From NCBI GenBank assembly GCA_934130435.1, contig CAKOYB010000003.1:1-64000 (forward strand): a DNA stretch of 64,000 bases, written 5' to 3'. This stretch comes from an uncultured Clostridia bacterium. GTDB taxonomy: Bacteria; Bacillota; Clostridia; TANB77; CAG-508. Position numbers and translations under genes: made by a program. This document shows positions 48,004 to 57,220 of the stretch, in pieces; position 1 is the first letter of the stretch, and each line of letters starts with the position of its first letter. A model generated the notes under the pieces. That model was not told the DNA's origin and made no database searches. It worked only from the letters and a program-made list of their open reading frames with translations.

Positions 48004-48249
48004 ATGAATGATAAAGAATTAATGGAAAAAGAATTACTTGTAGTTAAAGGTGTTACAGACTTATATCTTCACGGAACAATTGAATCTTCAACAGCTGAAG
48101 TGCATACAGCTTTTAAAGAAGCATTGAATAAATCTTTAGATATTCAAAACAAATTATATAACTTAATGGCAGAAAAAGGTTGGTATAATACTGAGATTGC
48201 TGATCAACAAAAAATTAATAATGCAAAGCAAAAATTTCAAAACAAATAA
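48004..48249 (+). CDS. CotF family spore coat protein
   Basis: The 81-residue protein has the Coat_F pattern: STAEVHTAFKEALNKSLDIQ and YNLMAEKGWYNTE. Such proteins are small helical components of the spore coat. Expected in the mother cell. It forms a pair with the preceding gene and follows AGGAGG. Confidence 0.82.
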   Translation: MNDKELMEKELLVVKGVTDLYLHGTIESSTAEVHTAFKEALNKSLDIQNKLYNLMAEKGWYNTEIADQQKINNAKQKFQNK

Positions 48250-48360
48250 GAATTTAATTTTTTATTTTCTTCAATTTATATTATTGAAAAAAATTTTGAA
48301 TTTTCAACTACAATGAGAAAATCTTAAAAAAACATAAGCAATTGTATCTTTTATAAAACA

Positions 48361-48390
48361 AAAAAAAGCAAGTTATCTTGCTTTTTTTTG
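48361..48390. terminator. Bidirectional terminator
   Basis: AAAAAGCAAG and CTTGCTTTTT form a stem with runs on both sides, between the coat genes and the convergent phosphotransferase gene. Confidence 0.85.
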
Positions 48391-48411
48391 TTTTAATTCT
48401 TTTGGACCTAA

Positions 48412-49173
48412 CTATTGAAAGTCTATAACATTTATCCAATTTTCTAAAAATTCATGTTCCTCTTTATTTTCTTTACTCATTTGAGCTGCTGCAACTATTG
48501 GAATCCATCTTTGAATATTTGCTTTTGAAATTCCACTTTTTTCTGAAAATAAATTAACATATTTTTCTGCTAATTCTTTCTTTCCTGCAAGTGAGAATAG
48601 TAAAAATGTTTTTGCCACATCTGCTGATGCATTTCCTATTGTCACGTGTGCCCAGTCTATTACATAACTACTGCCATCTTCTTTTATTATTATATTGCTT
48701 GGATTAAAATCTCCATGACATATTTTGGTATGATTCTTCATTCCTTCTAATCTTTGTAATAATTCATATTTCGTTGTATTATCAATATTTTCTGTACATT
48801 CAATTTTTCTTTTATATTTATCTTTTATTCTATTTAATAAAGGTACTGTATTAGATAATATTTGCATTTGTATATCTACAAATAAATTTAAATACTCATC
48901 TTCTTTTTCTGGATGTTCTTCCATTAGTTTATTAAGTGGTGTTCCTTCTATATGTTCAGATACAAGAGCCCATCTATTGTCTATTTTTGTAACTTCTAAT
49001 AGTTTTGGAACATTCAATGTTGTTCCCTCTTCGACTCTTGCTTGGTTTAGTGCTTCGTTAAGTATATCTGCTTTTGAATAATTCTCAATAAATAGCTTTA
49101 TTGTTTTGTCTTCATCTTTATAAACAGTTTTTGTACTTCTTTGTGCTATCGGTTTTTCTAAATTGTATTTCAT
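48412..49173 (-). CDS. APH/choline-kinase-like phosphotransferase
   Basis: The 253-residue protein has the aminoglycoside/choline kinase catalytic loop CHGDFNPSNI (about 151-160) and the IDWAH metal site (about 172-176). Residues 1-100 form a kinase N-lobe (ALVSEHIEGTPLNKL hinge). The substrate is unknown; a sugar, choline or amino compound is more likely than an antibiotic. It lies 34 bases after adhE. Confidence 0.85.
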   Translation of the reverse strand: MKYNLEKPIAQRSTKTVYKDEDKTIKLFIENYSKADILNEALNQARVEEGTTLNVPKLLEVTKIDNRWALVSEHIEGTPLNKLMEEHPEKEDEYLNLFVDIQMQILSNTVPLLNRIKDKYKRKIECTENIDNTTKYELLQRLEGMKNHTKICHGDFNPSNIIIKEDGSSYVIDWAHVTIGNASADVAKTFLLFSLAGKKELAEKYVNLFSEKSGISKANIQRWIPIVAAAQMSKENKEEHEFLENWINVIDFQ

Positions 49174-49207
49174 ATTTTTTTCATCCTTTCTTATAATATT
49201 AAAATTA

Positions 49208-51811
49208 TTATTCTCCGTAATATGCTTTTAAATACATTTCTTTTATTTCACTAATTAATGGATATCTTGGGTTAGCACCTGTACATTGATCGTCAAATGC
49301 TTGTTCAGACATCTCATCAAGTCTATCTAAGAAATTCTTTTCATCTATCCCATAGTCTTTAATAGTTTTCTTTATTCCTATTTTTTCTTTTAATTCATCA
49401 ATAGCTTTTATTAAATTATTCAAACTTTCTTCATCATTTGCTCCACCAAATCCCAAAGCTTCTGCAACTTCTGCATATCTTCTTAATGTATGTGGATGGT
49501 CATATTGTGGGAATGTTCCCATTTTATTTGGTACTTCTTCACTATTAAATCTTAAAACATAGTCTATCATCAATGCATTTGCAACTCCGTGTGGTATATG
49601 GTGAAATGCTCCAAGTTTATGTGCCATTGAGTGGCAAACTCCTAGGAATGCATTTGCAAAAGCCATACCTGCCATAGTTGCTGCATTAGCCATTTTTTCT
49701 CTTGCTTCTGGATCATTCGCTCCATTTTCATATGCTCTTGGTAAATATTTAAATATATTTTTTAATGCTTCTATTGCTAAACCGTCTGTATATTCTGTAG
49801 CCATCATTGATGCATATGCTTCTAAACAGTGTGTTACCGCATCTATACCTGATGCTGAAGTTAAGCCTTTTGGTGCATTCATCATCATATTGCAGTCTAC
49901 AATAGCCATTTTAGGTAATAATTCATAATCTGCTAATGGATATTTTGTTCCTGTTTTTTCATCTGTTATAACTGCAAATGGTGTAACTTCTGAACCTGTA
50001 CCTGCTGATGTTGGAACTGCTATAAAGTAAGCTTTTTCTCCCATTTTAGGGAATGTGTATACTCTTTTTCTTATATCCATAAATCTCATTGCCATATCTA
50101 AGAAATCAACTTCTGGATGTTCATACATAACCCACATTATTTTACCTGCATCCATTGCAGAACCACCACCAACTGCAATTATTGCATCTGGTTTAAAAGC
50201 GTTCATTGCTTTTGTTCCTTCTATTGCACATGCAAGTGTTGGATCTGGTTCAACATTTGAAAATGTTGTATGTTCAATTCCTAGTTCATCTAATTTATTT
50301 GTTATTGGTTTTGTATAACCATTTTCAAATAAAAATGTATCTGTTACTATAAATACTTTCTTTTTATTCATTACATTTTTTAGTTCTTCTAAAGCCACAG
50401 GTAAGCAGCCTCTTTTTATATATACCTTTTCAGGTGCTCTAAACCAAAGCATATTTTCTCTCCTTTCAGCAACTGTTTTTATATTTAACAATTGTTTTAT
50501 TCCTACATTTTCTGATACTGAGTTTCCACCCCATGAACCACATCCAAGTGTTAATGATGGTGTAAGCTTAAAATTATATAAATCTCCAATTCCTCCTTGA
50601 GAAGATGGTGTATTTATAAGCACCCTACAAGTTTTCATATTATTATAAAACTCTTCTATCTTTTCTTTTTCTGTAATTGTATTTATATATAATGATGAAG
50701 TATGTCCTAACCCTCCATCTTCAATTAATCTTCTTGCTTTGCTAATTGCATCTTCAAAATCATTTGCCCTATACATTGCTAAAACTGGTGATAGTTTTTC
50801 GTGTGCAAACTCTTCTGATAATTCAACACTTTCAACTTCTCCTATTAATATTTTAGTGTTTTCTGGCACTTCAACTCCTGCTAAAGTAGCAATTGTATGA
50901 GCTTTTTGTCCAACTATTTTAGCATTTAATGCTCCATTTATGATTATAGTTTTTCTAACTTTCTCTGTTTCTTCTGGATTTAATAAATAGCATCCTCTTT
51001 TTATAAATTCTTCTCTTACTTTGTTATATACCTTATCTAGGACTATTACAGATTGTTCAGATGCACATATCATACCATTATCAAAAGTTTTTGAATGAAT
51101 TATTGAATTAACTGCTAAAACAATATCTGCTGTTTCATCTATTATTGCTGGTGTGTTTCCTGCGCCAACTCCAAGTGCTGGTTTTCCACTTGAATATGCA
51201 GCTTTAACCATTCCTGGTCCACCAGTTGCTAATATTGTATCTGCTGATTGCATTAATGTATTTGTAAGTTCAAGAGATGGAACATCAATCCAAGCAATTA
51301 TATTCTCTGGTGCTCCTGCTTTTACAGCAGCTTCTAAAACTACTTTTGCAGCCTCTATTGTTGATTTCTTTGCTCTAGGATGTGGGCTTATAATAATTCC
51401 ATTTCTAGTTTTTAAACATATTAAAGTTTTAAAGATTGCTGTTGAAGTTGGATTTGTTGTTGGTATAACAGCTCCAATTATTCCAATTGGTTCTAAAACT
51501 TTTTTTATTCCATATGAATTGTCCTCTTCTACAACACCACATGTTTTTTCATTTCTGTATTTGTTGTAAATATACTCTGCTGCATAATGGTTTTTTATTA
51601 CCTTATCCTCTACAATTCCCATCCCTGTTTCTTCTACTGCCATTTTTGCAAGTGGGATTCTTGCACTATTTGCAGCAATTGCTGCTGCTTTGAATATTTG
51701 GTCAACCTTCTCTTGTGAAAATTTTGAAAACTCTTCTTGAGCTTTCTTAACTTTCTCAATAGCTTGTAGTAGTTTTTCTACACTGTCTATAACTTCATAC
51801 TCTTTGCTCAT
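49208..51811 (-). CDS. adhE: Bifunctional acetaldehyde-CoA/alcohol dehydrogenase
   Basis: The 867-residue fusion reduces acetyl-CoA to ethanol and re-oxidises NADH. The N-terminal aldehyde dehydrogenase carries Cys249 in NGMICASEQ. The C-terminal iron-dependent alcohol dehydrogenase (about 455-867) has VGGGSAMDAGK, TSAGTGSEVTPFAVI and the iron-binding HSMAHKLGAFHHIPHG. It overlaps the upstream hydrogenase gene by 17 bases. Transcription in the rex-led operon fits control by NADH/NAD ratio. Confidence 0.97.
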   Translation of the reverse strand: MSKEYEVIDSVEKLLQAIEKVKKAQEEFSKFSQEKVDQIFKAAAIAANSARIPLAKMAVEETGMGIVEDKVIKNHYAAEYIYNKYRNEKTCGVVEEDNSYGIKKVLEPIGIIGAVIPTTNPTSTAIFKTLICLKTRNGIIISPHPRAKKSTIEAAKVVLEAAVKAGAPENIIAWIDVPSLELTNTLMQSADTILATGGPGMVKAAYSSGKPALGVGAGNTPAIIDETADIVLAVNSIIHSKTFDNGMICASEQSVIVLDKVYNKVREEFIKRGCYLLNPEETEKVRKTIIINGALNAKIVGQKAHTIATLAGVEVPENTKILIGEVESVELSEEFAHEKLSPVLAMYRANDFEDAISKARRLIEDGGLGHTSSLYINTITEKEKIEEFYNNMKTCRVLINTPSSQGGIGDLYNFKLTPSLTLGCGSWGGNSVSENVGIKQLLNIKTVAERRENMLWFRAPEKVYIKRGCLPVALEELKNVMNKKKVFIVTDTFLFENGYTKPITNKLDELGIEHTTFSNVEPDPTLACAIEGTKAMNAFKPDAIIAVGGGSAMDAGKIMWVMYEHPEVDFLDMAMRFMDIRKRVYTFPKMGEKAYFIAVPTSAGTGSEVTPFAVITDEKTGTKYPLADYELLPKMAIVDCNMMMNAPKGLTSASGIDAVTHCLEAYASMMATEYTDGLAIEALKNIFKYLPRAYENGANDPEAREKMANAATMAGMAFANAFLGVCHSMAHKLGAFHHIPHGVANALMIDYVLRFNSEEVPNKMGTFPQYDHPHTLRRYAEVAEALGFGGANDEESLNNLIKAIDELKEKIGIKKTIKDYGIDEKNFLDRLDEMSEQAFDDQCTGANPRYPLISEIKEMYLKAYYGE

Positions 51812-53252
51812 CTTTATCCTCCTTTTTTTTAGTTAAATTATATAAATTAATTGAATTTTTAATGTCTTGCTCTTTTGCTTTTTTTCCAAATTTGTCTATT
51901 TCTAGTACATTTTTGGGTCCATGGTGTATACATAAAGCCCCATTTAAGCATCCTCCATCACAAGCCATTCCTTCAAAAAAATTATCTAAAGACTTACCCA
52001 TTTTTAATTTTAATAGATTTATTTTACATTCTGAAATTCCATTCATTGCAACTGGTTTTATATTATCTATATTAAAATACTCTTTAGCAACGTTTTTTAT
52101 TCCTTGGGTTATTCCTCCTGTTTTTGCAAATATTCTGCCATAAAAAGATGCATTATTTAGAACTGTTTCATTAAGTTTTTCCATTTCAATTTCTTTTGCA
52201 TCAAATAATGCTTGTAATTCTTCAAACGATATAACTGAATCAATTGCACCTTTTGTTTTTTCTAATTTATATTCCATTTTCTTACTTGTGCAAGGTCCAA
52301 TAAATATAACTTTTCCAGTTGGATCAGAATTTTTTATAAGTTGTGCAGCATATATCATAGGTGATACTGAATTTGATATATATTTTGTAAGTTCTGGAAA
52401 GTTTTTTTCTACGTACATCACAAAAGACGGGCAACATGAAGTAGTTAATATTTGTTTTTCTTTAAACTCCTTTGCTTCATTATACAATGCTATATCTGCA
52501 CCTATTGCTGCTTCAACAACTTGGTGAAATCCTAATTTCATTATTCCTGTTACAATTTGTTCAGGTGTAACATTATCAAATTGTCCAGCTATAGATGGAG
52601 CTATAACTGCATAAACTTTGTATTTTTTGTTATTATCTGATTTCTTTAATATATCAATTGTTTCTAATATATATGATTTGTCTGATATTGCTCCAAATGG
52701 GCACTGATATACACATGCTCCACAAGATATACATTTATTATTGTCAATTTTTGCTTTTTTATTTTCATCTATTGAAATTGCATTAACTTTACAAGATTTA
52801 ACACATGGCCTTTCTTGTTTTATTATAGCTGAATATGGACATACTGTTGTACATTTTCCGCACTCAACACATTTTTCCTTATCTACACTTGCCTTGTGAT
52901 TTATTATTGAAATTGCTCCTCTTGGGCAAACTTCTACGCATCTATGTACTAAACATCCTCTACATGCTGGTGTAACATATACTCCTTCAGCTGGGCACTC
53001 ATCACATGCTATATCTATAACTTCAACTGAATTTGGATTTTCTTTATTTTCTCCTAAAGCTAATGCTATTCTGTCTTCAATAATAGCTCTATCCTTATAA
53101 ACACAGCAACGTGCAATTGGTTTTGGTCCCGGAGAAATTATTTTCGGAATGTCTTTATAACAAGAAACTATATCATCAGCATATGCTTTTTTTATTACCT
53201 CTTTTAATACTTCATATTTTAATTGTTGTACATAAGTGTCAAATTTATTCAT
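51795..53252 (-). CDS. Monomeric [FeFe]-hydrogenase, group B-like
   Basis: The 485-residue enzyme has an N-terminal helical domain, several ferredoxin-type 4Fe-4S sites (CDECPAEGVYVTPACRGC, CVECGKCTTVCPYSA, CISCGACVYQCPFGA) and the H-cluster motifs L1 TSCCPSFVMY, L2 GPCTSKKME and L3 EGMACDGGCLNGA. L3 with CDGGC fits the group B/M2e type rather than bifurcating group A enzymes. It should reduce protons with ferredoxin. The position between a PP2C phosphatase and adhE links it to redox disposal. Confidence 0.92.
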   Translation of the reverse strand: MNKFDTYVQQLKYEVLKEVIKKAYADDIVSCYKDIPKIISPGPKPIARCCVYKDRAIIEDRIALALGENKENPNSVEVIDIACDECPAEGVYVTPACRGCLVHRCVEVCPRGAISIINHKASVDKEKCVECGKCTTVCPYSAIIKQERPCVKSCKVNAISIDENKKAKIDNNKCISCGACVYQCPFGAISDKSYILETIDILKKSDNNKKYKVYAVIAPSIAGQFDNVTPEQIVTGIMKLGFHQVVEAAIGADIALYNEAKEFKEKQILTTSCCPSFVMYVEKNFPELTKYISNSVSPMIYAAQLIKNSDPTGKVIFIGPCTSKKMEYKLEKTKGAIDSVISFEELQALFDAKEIEMEKLNETVLNNASFYGRIFAKTGGITQGIKNVAKEYFNIDNIKPVAMNGISECKINLLKLKMGKSLDNFFEGMACDGGCLNGALCIHHGPKNVLEIDKFGKKAKEQDIKNSINLYNLTKKKEDKDEQRV

Positions 53253-53268
53253 TATTTAACCTTCCTTT

Positions 53269-54431
53269 TTAGTAATATTTAATACTAACTCTTTTTCCCA
53301 TTAGTTCTAAGTTTTTTGAAAGTCTTTCTACTAATTTAAATTTTAACGTACTATCTATTGGTAATCCGCTATGTGCTTCGTTTACTGCTTGACCCACAAA
53401 AAAGTTAACATCAGTTGCTTGTTCAAATAAAAAGTTTGCAAGTTGTGAAGCTCCATCCTTTTTCAAGAAATTCTTTGGTATATTACTATCTATTTTTAAA
53501 TACTCTTCTGAAAGTTCTATTAGTTTTCTTAAAGTTAATACCCCTTCTGTAGTTAAGTCTATACCTTTTATATACCCAATAGGTGGGATTTGGCTATCTA
53601 TATAGTTCATATCGGTTTCTACTTTTTCATTTAAATAATTGGCTACAATTTGTGATGTTGTTCCCCCACATACAATCCTTATTCCGTCATTTCTTAGGAA
53701 ATCTTCTACATATTTGTCACATTCTTCTCTTTTTACAGGCGGCCCAATCATAATATTCACTTTGCTTTCTTTTCTAATTTTTATTGCTGCTACTGTTGTA
53801 TCATCACCAGGCTCTCCCATATATAAAGCTTGACTAGAAGTTGCAAGTATATTTGCAACACATCTTGCTGACATTTGCGGTTTTATATTTTCCCTTAGGT
53901 AATCTATAATATCTTCTCTTTGCCACCCTAAATTTAATGTCTTTCCAATTCCGTGCATGTGGAACACCATCAGACATTAAAAGTATTATATCTTGATCAT
54001 CTAATCTTAAATTTGTCTTATATATTTTTTTATTTAAAATGTTTAACTCTTTTCTTTCTAGTTCTTTTGGTTCTCCATTTGTAAAGAATATACACTTAGG
54101 ATTATCAAATTCAAACATATATCCTTCTCCATCATTATTTATATGAATTACAGAGAATGTTGAATATGCCACTCCTCTTTCCCTACAGACAGGCAATGTT
54201 TGTACAATTGTTTCTATGCATTCTTCCATTGGAATATCATTTGATACCATAGTACTTAAAATTTTAGAAGTTAGAGTTGCTAAAATATTTGCTTTAACCC
54301 CGGCTTCCCATTCCATCTGCAAGCACTAATGTGGTATATCCATCCTTTTTTACAATAGAAACTTTATCTCCACAAAGCTCTTCTCCATATTTATTAAATG
54401 ATGTATAGCCATATTCAAGGAAAAGTCCCAT
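53269..54431 (-). CDS. SpoIIE/PP2C-type Ser/Thr phosphatase with two +1 CGG shifts
   Basis: The start codon at 54431 overlaps the stop of the sensory hydrogenase (TAATG). Zero-frame reading goes to GGA AGC CGG GGT TAA. Skipping the C at codon 44 gives the PP2C loop LVLADGMGSGVKA. A second CGG at codon 160 (CAT GCA CGG AAT TGG) is likewise bridged to give LLMSDGVPHAGIGKTLN-like sequence, with the frame then running to 53269 for 386 residues. Both shifts are needed for one continuous SpoIIE-type phosphatase domain (PF07228). PP2C genes next to HydS sensory hydrogenases are known. It probably relays the redox signal through protein dephosphorylation. Confidence 0.85.
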
Positions 54432-56131
54432 TATTTTTCTCCTTCATTATCTTCTTTTAATGTTTTTCTTAAATTAACTAATGCAACTTTAGCCTCTGCC
54501 GTTGTTTCTCCTAGAAGTGATGCAATTTCTTGCGCTACCCTCATTTGTTTTTTTATCACTTCGTCGGTTGTTGCAATAGTTTCTAGTTTCACTTCTTTTA
54601 TTTTTTCATTATAATTAACTTTATCTGTAATGTCCTTCATAATTGCAAAAATCATATTATGTTCCTTCATATAATTAACTGATAATTCAATATATAAGTT
54701 TGTTTTTGAAATTTTAATTTGTTTTGAAAATACGTTTCTTTTTTCTGTAAGTGCTTCAATAAACTCAATATTTTCATCCATACAGTCAAGTATTGAAGTT
54801 TCCTTTGGCTTAAATCTTTTAATTCCAATTAGATTCTTAGCTTTATTATTCATGTCTATTATGTTAAAATCTTTATCTATAACAATAATTCCATTTGGAC
54901 TATTTTTTATTATTTCATTAGACATATTCTCTGCTCTTTCTCGCATATATGGCAAACACATTTCTATATCTGCATATCCATTAATAACTGCCCATGCTTT
55001 TTCTCTGCATGTTGAATATCCACATGCCCCACAGTTAAGTTCATCTTCTTTTGTATACTTTCCTGTTTTTGCTAATACTTCTTTTATTTGCTCTTCTGTA
55101 GGTTCTATATCATTAATGTTTTGTTTTTTATGATCATGTATAATGTTTATGCTTTTTTCTTCACTTAACTCTGTTTTTTTATCTATGCAAGAATTATTTT
55201 TAACATAATTACGTATTTTAGAATTTGCAATTATTGCCGTATTATCTTTATTTAAACTACATGGACCATTAATGCAAGACCCTTGGCATGTATTTAACTC
55301 AAGAAATACATTCTCTAGATTTTCTATACCTTTCAATGCTTCTTTACATCTTTCTACTCCATCTATAGCTATATATTCATATCCATCTATTAATTTATCA
55401 AATGACTTGATTATTCCTCTGCTTATTGGAAAGAATCTTTCCTTGTTCCAGCTTACTTCTTCATTACTAGTTTTTTCTTCTATATTAATATTTTCTTCTT
55501 TAAATAGTTCAAGTAAATCTTCAAAAGTTAATACCCCATCTATTAATCCTGATTCTTTACATTCTTTTTTCTTTGCTATGCATGGTCCAATGAACACAAT
55601 TTTGCAATCTGGATTTTCTTCTTTTAAAATCTTTGCATGTGCAATTGCCGGAGAGTCAACTGGTGCCAAATATTTTAATGCATTTGGATAATATATACTA
55701 ATCATATTATTTACAGCTGGACAACAAGAAGTTATAAAGTTTTTATATTTTTTGCCTTTAAGCAGTTTTTCATATTCTTTAATAACTTTCTGTGCACCTC
55801 TTGCTGTTTCTTCGCCAAAAATAAAACCTATTTTTTTTAATGCTTCATTTATACTTGAAAAGTTTTTAATGTTAAAACTAGATACGAAAGATGGAGCAAT
55901 ACTTGCTATTACTTTGTTTTCTTTTAGTAAATTTTTAACTTCTTCTAATTCGCTATGAACTCTCTTGGCGTTCTGAGGACAAATTAATGTACATTTTCCG
56001 CACAATATGCAGCGTTCTTCAATTATTTTTGCTTGATTTTTTTCTATTTTTATAGCCTTAACTGGACAATTTTTTAGACATTTATAACAATTTTTACATT
56101 TTGCTTCCTTAAACTCTAAATACTTTAACAT
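54431..56131 (-). CDS. Sensory [FeFe]-hydrogenase-like protein with PAS domain
   Basis: The 566-residue protein begins with two ferredoxin-type 4Fe-4S motifs (CKNCYKCLKNCP and CILCGKCTLICP). An H-cluster domain follows: L1 TSCCPAVNNM, L2 GPCIAKKKE and a degenerate L3 NTCQGSCINGPC. Then come a further Fe-S motif (CGACGYSTCREKA), a PAS domain (about 405-500) and a helical C-terminus. This is the group C HydS/HsfB architecture, proposed to sense H2 or redox state rather than turn over rapidly. A second identical copy lies at 60542. Confidence 0.92.
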   Translation of the reverse strand: MLKYLEFKEAKCKNCYKCLKNCPVKAIKIEKNQAKIIEERCILCGKCTLICPQNAKRVHSELEEVKNLLKENKVIASIAPSFVSSFNIKNFSSINEALKKIGFIFGEETARGAQKVIKEYEKLLKGKKYKNFITSCCPAVNNMISIYYPNALKYLAPVDSPAIAHAKILKEENPDCKIVFIGPCIAKKKECKESGLIDGVLTFEDLLELFKEENINIEEKTSNEEVSWNKERFFPISRGIIKSFDKLIDGYEYIAIDGVERCKEALKGIENLENVFLELNTCQGSCINGPCSLNKDNTAIIANSKIRNYVKNNSCIDKKTELSEEKSINIIHDHKKQNINDIEPTEEQIKEVLAKTGKYTKEDELNCGACGYSTCREKAWAVINGYADIEMCLPYMRERAENMSNEIIKNSPNGIIVIDKDFNIIDMNNKAKNLIGIKRFKPKETSILDCMDENIEFIEALTEKRNVFSKQIKISKTNLYIELSVNYMKEHNMIFAIMKDITDKVNYNEKIKEVKLETIATTDEVIKKQMRVAQEIASLLGETTAEAKVALVNLRKTLKEDNEGEK

Positions 56132-56142
56132 AAGAACCTCTT

Positions 56143-56385
56143 TTAAATTTTATTTATTACTTGTTTTTCAAAAATTTCTTCTATGGTTTCTGGACTAACA
56201 TTTGATATAAGTTTTCCATCTATTTCCATTGATACACCATTTGAGCAATTTCCTAGACAAAAACTTGCTTTAAGTTCTACCTTATCTCCTACATTTTTTT
56301 CTTCAATTAGTTTTTTTAATTTTTGTACTACATCATATGATCCTTTTAAATGGCATGAACTTCCAACACATACCTTAATCTCCAT
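56143..56385 (-). CDS. Thioredoxin-like [2Fe-2S] protein (NuoE-like)
   Basis: The 80-residue protein has the four cysteines of a thioredoxin-like ferredoxin at 6, 11, 43 and 47 (CVGSSC and CLGNC). It resembles the C-terminal half of NuoE/HndA and may pass electrons to or from the sensory hydrogenase. It starts just after rex and is 11 bases from the next gene. Confidence 0.9.
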   Translation of the reverse strand: MEIKVCVGSSCHLKGSYDVVQKLKKLIEEKNVGDKVELKASFCLGNCSNGVSMEIDGKLISNVSPETIEEIFEKQVINKI

Positions 56386-56387
56386 TT

Positions 56388-57008
56388 TTACACTTCCTTT
56401 TCTTTTAAATTCTTTAATAATATTGATAATGAAGCTGATAAATCTTCATTTTTAATTGCTATATTTTATGGCACCTTAAGTTCTATAGGTGCAAAATTCC
56501 AAATTGCTTTTATTCCACATTCAACCATTTTATTGCAAACTTCTTGTGCTGCATTTTGTGGAACAGTAATTATTCCTATATGAATATTCATTCTCTTAAT
56601 TAAATCTTCCATCTTGCTTATATAAAATATTTTTCTATTATCACATATTTTTTCATTAGTATCAAAAGCAATTAAAATATTTATATCATTTTCAAATCCA
56701 TTGTAATTCATTAATGCTTGCCCTAGTTTTCCTGCACCTACTATCACTGCGTCTGTAGCATTGTTAAGATTTAAAAATTCCTCAATATCTTTAATTAAAT
56801 CATCTATTTTAAAACCAATACCTGGTTTTCCTTCATTTTTACTTACTAGTGCTAAGTCTTTTCTTACCTGAATTGAATTTAAGTTAAGAAAATTAGACAT
56901 TGTTGTAGAAGAAATAAATTTTATATTTTCTTCCTTCTTTTCTTTTAATATTCTAAGATATTTTGGTAATCGCTTAAGAGTTGCTTGTGATATATATACT
57001 TCTTTCAT
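56388..57008 (-). CDS. rex: Redox repressor Rex, with an internal TAA codon
   Basis: Rex represses fermentation genes when NADH is low and releases DNA as NADH rises. The winged-helix domain (about 1-80) shows ISQATLKRLPKYLRIL and the recognition segment SIQVRKDLALV. The NAD-binding Rossmann domain has VIVGAGKLGQAL (about 89-100). The open frame stops at TAA (56466-56468) after WNFAPIELKVP, 180 residues. The same frame then continues NIAIKNEDLSASLSILLKN to 56388, precisely the usual Rex C-terminal helix, with TAA where GAA (Glu) is expected. The full frame is 206 residues. It heads the hydrogenase-adhE operon. Confidence 0.85.
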
Positions 57009-57039
57009 AATTGCTCCTCGATATTATTTTATCGATTTT

Positions 57040-57068
57040 ATATTAACATACCGTTTTTTATTTTTCAA
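57040..57068 (-). promoter_or_regulatory. Promoter of the rex-led operon
   Basis: TTGAAA (57063-57068) and TAATAT (57040-57045) on the minus strand are 17 bases apart, upstream of rex. An identical copy sits at 63151-63179. Confidence 0.7.
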
Positions 57069-57082
57069 TATATTTTTTTAAA

Positions 57083-57110
57083 TTTTTATACAGTGTAAAA
57101 TGTATAAAAA
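57083..57110. promoter_or_regulatory. Palindromic candidate operator upstream of rex
   Basis: TTTTTATACA (57083-57092) and TGTATAAAAA (57101-57110) form a perfect 10-base inverted repeat with an 8-base spacer, about 15 bases upstream of the -35 box. It does not match the TTGTTAA-type Rex consensus. An identical copy is at 63194-63221. Confidence 0.5.
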
Positions 57111-57111
57111 G

Positions 57112-57220
57112 ATTGGCTTTTATTCTTGCCCATTTGAGTTTCCAAATGTAATGAAAAAACTTAACATTATTGTATAGAAAAAAGCCAAGCTTTAGATCTC
57201 TCTTACACTTGACTCTTTTA
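57112..57220. repeat. Dispersed intergenic element, copy 2
   Basis: The core GAGTTTCCAAATGTAATGAA lies inside an outer stem of TTGGCTTTT and AAAAGCCAA, followed by a CTCTCTTACACTT-like tail. It matches the element near 16232 in core, AAAAAG segment and tail. Read on the minus strand the outer stem is followed by TCTTTTT, so it may terminate the PHP gene. Confidence 0.55.

Noticed and set aside
48412..49173. Aminoglycoside resistance gene
   Set aside because: Only the general kinase loop is shared; nothing points to an antibiotic substrate.
53269..53970. Separate phosphatase ORFs for the two downstream segments
   Set aside because: They are segments of one PP2C domain joined at CGG sites, with no independent starts.
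57083..57110. Palindrome as a Rex-binding site
   Set aside because: It lacks the TTGTTAA-NNNN-TTAACAA pattern known for Firmicute Rex.
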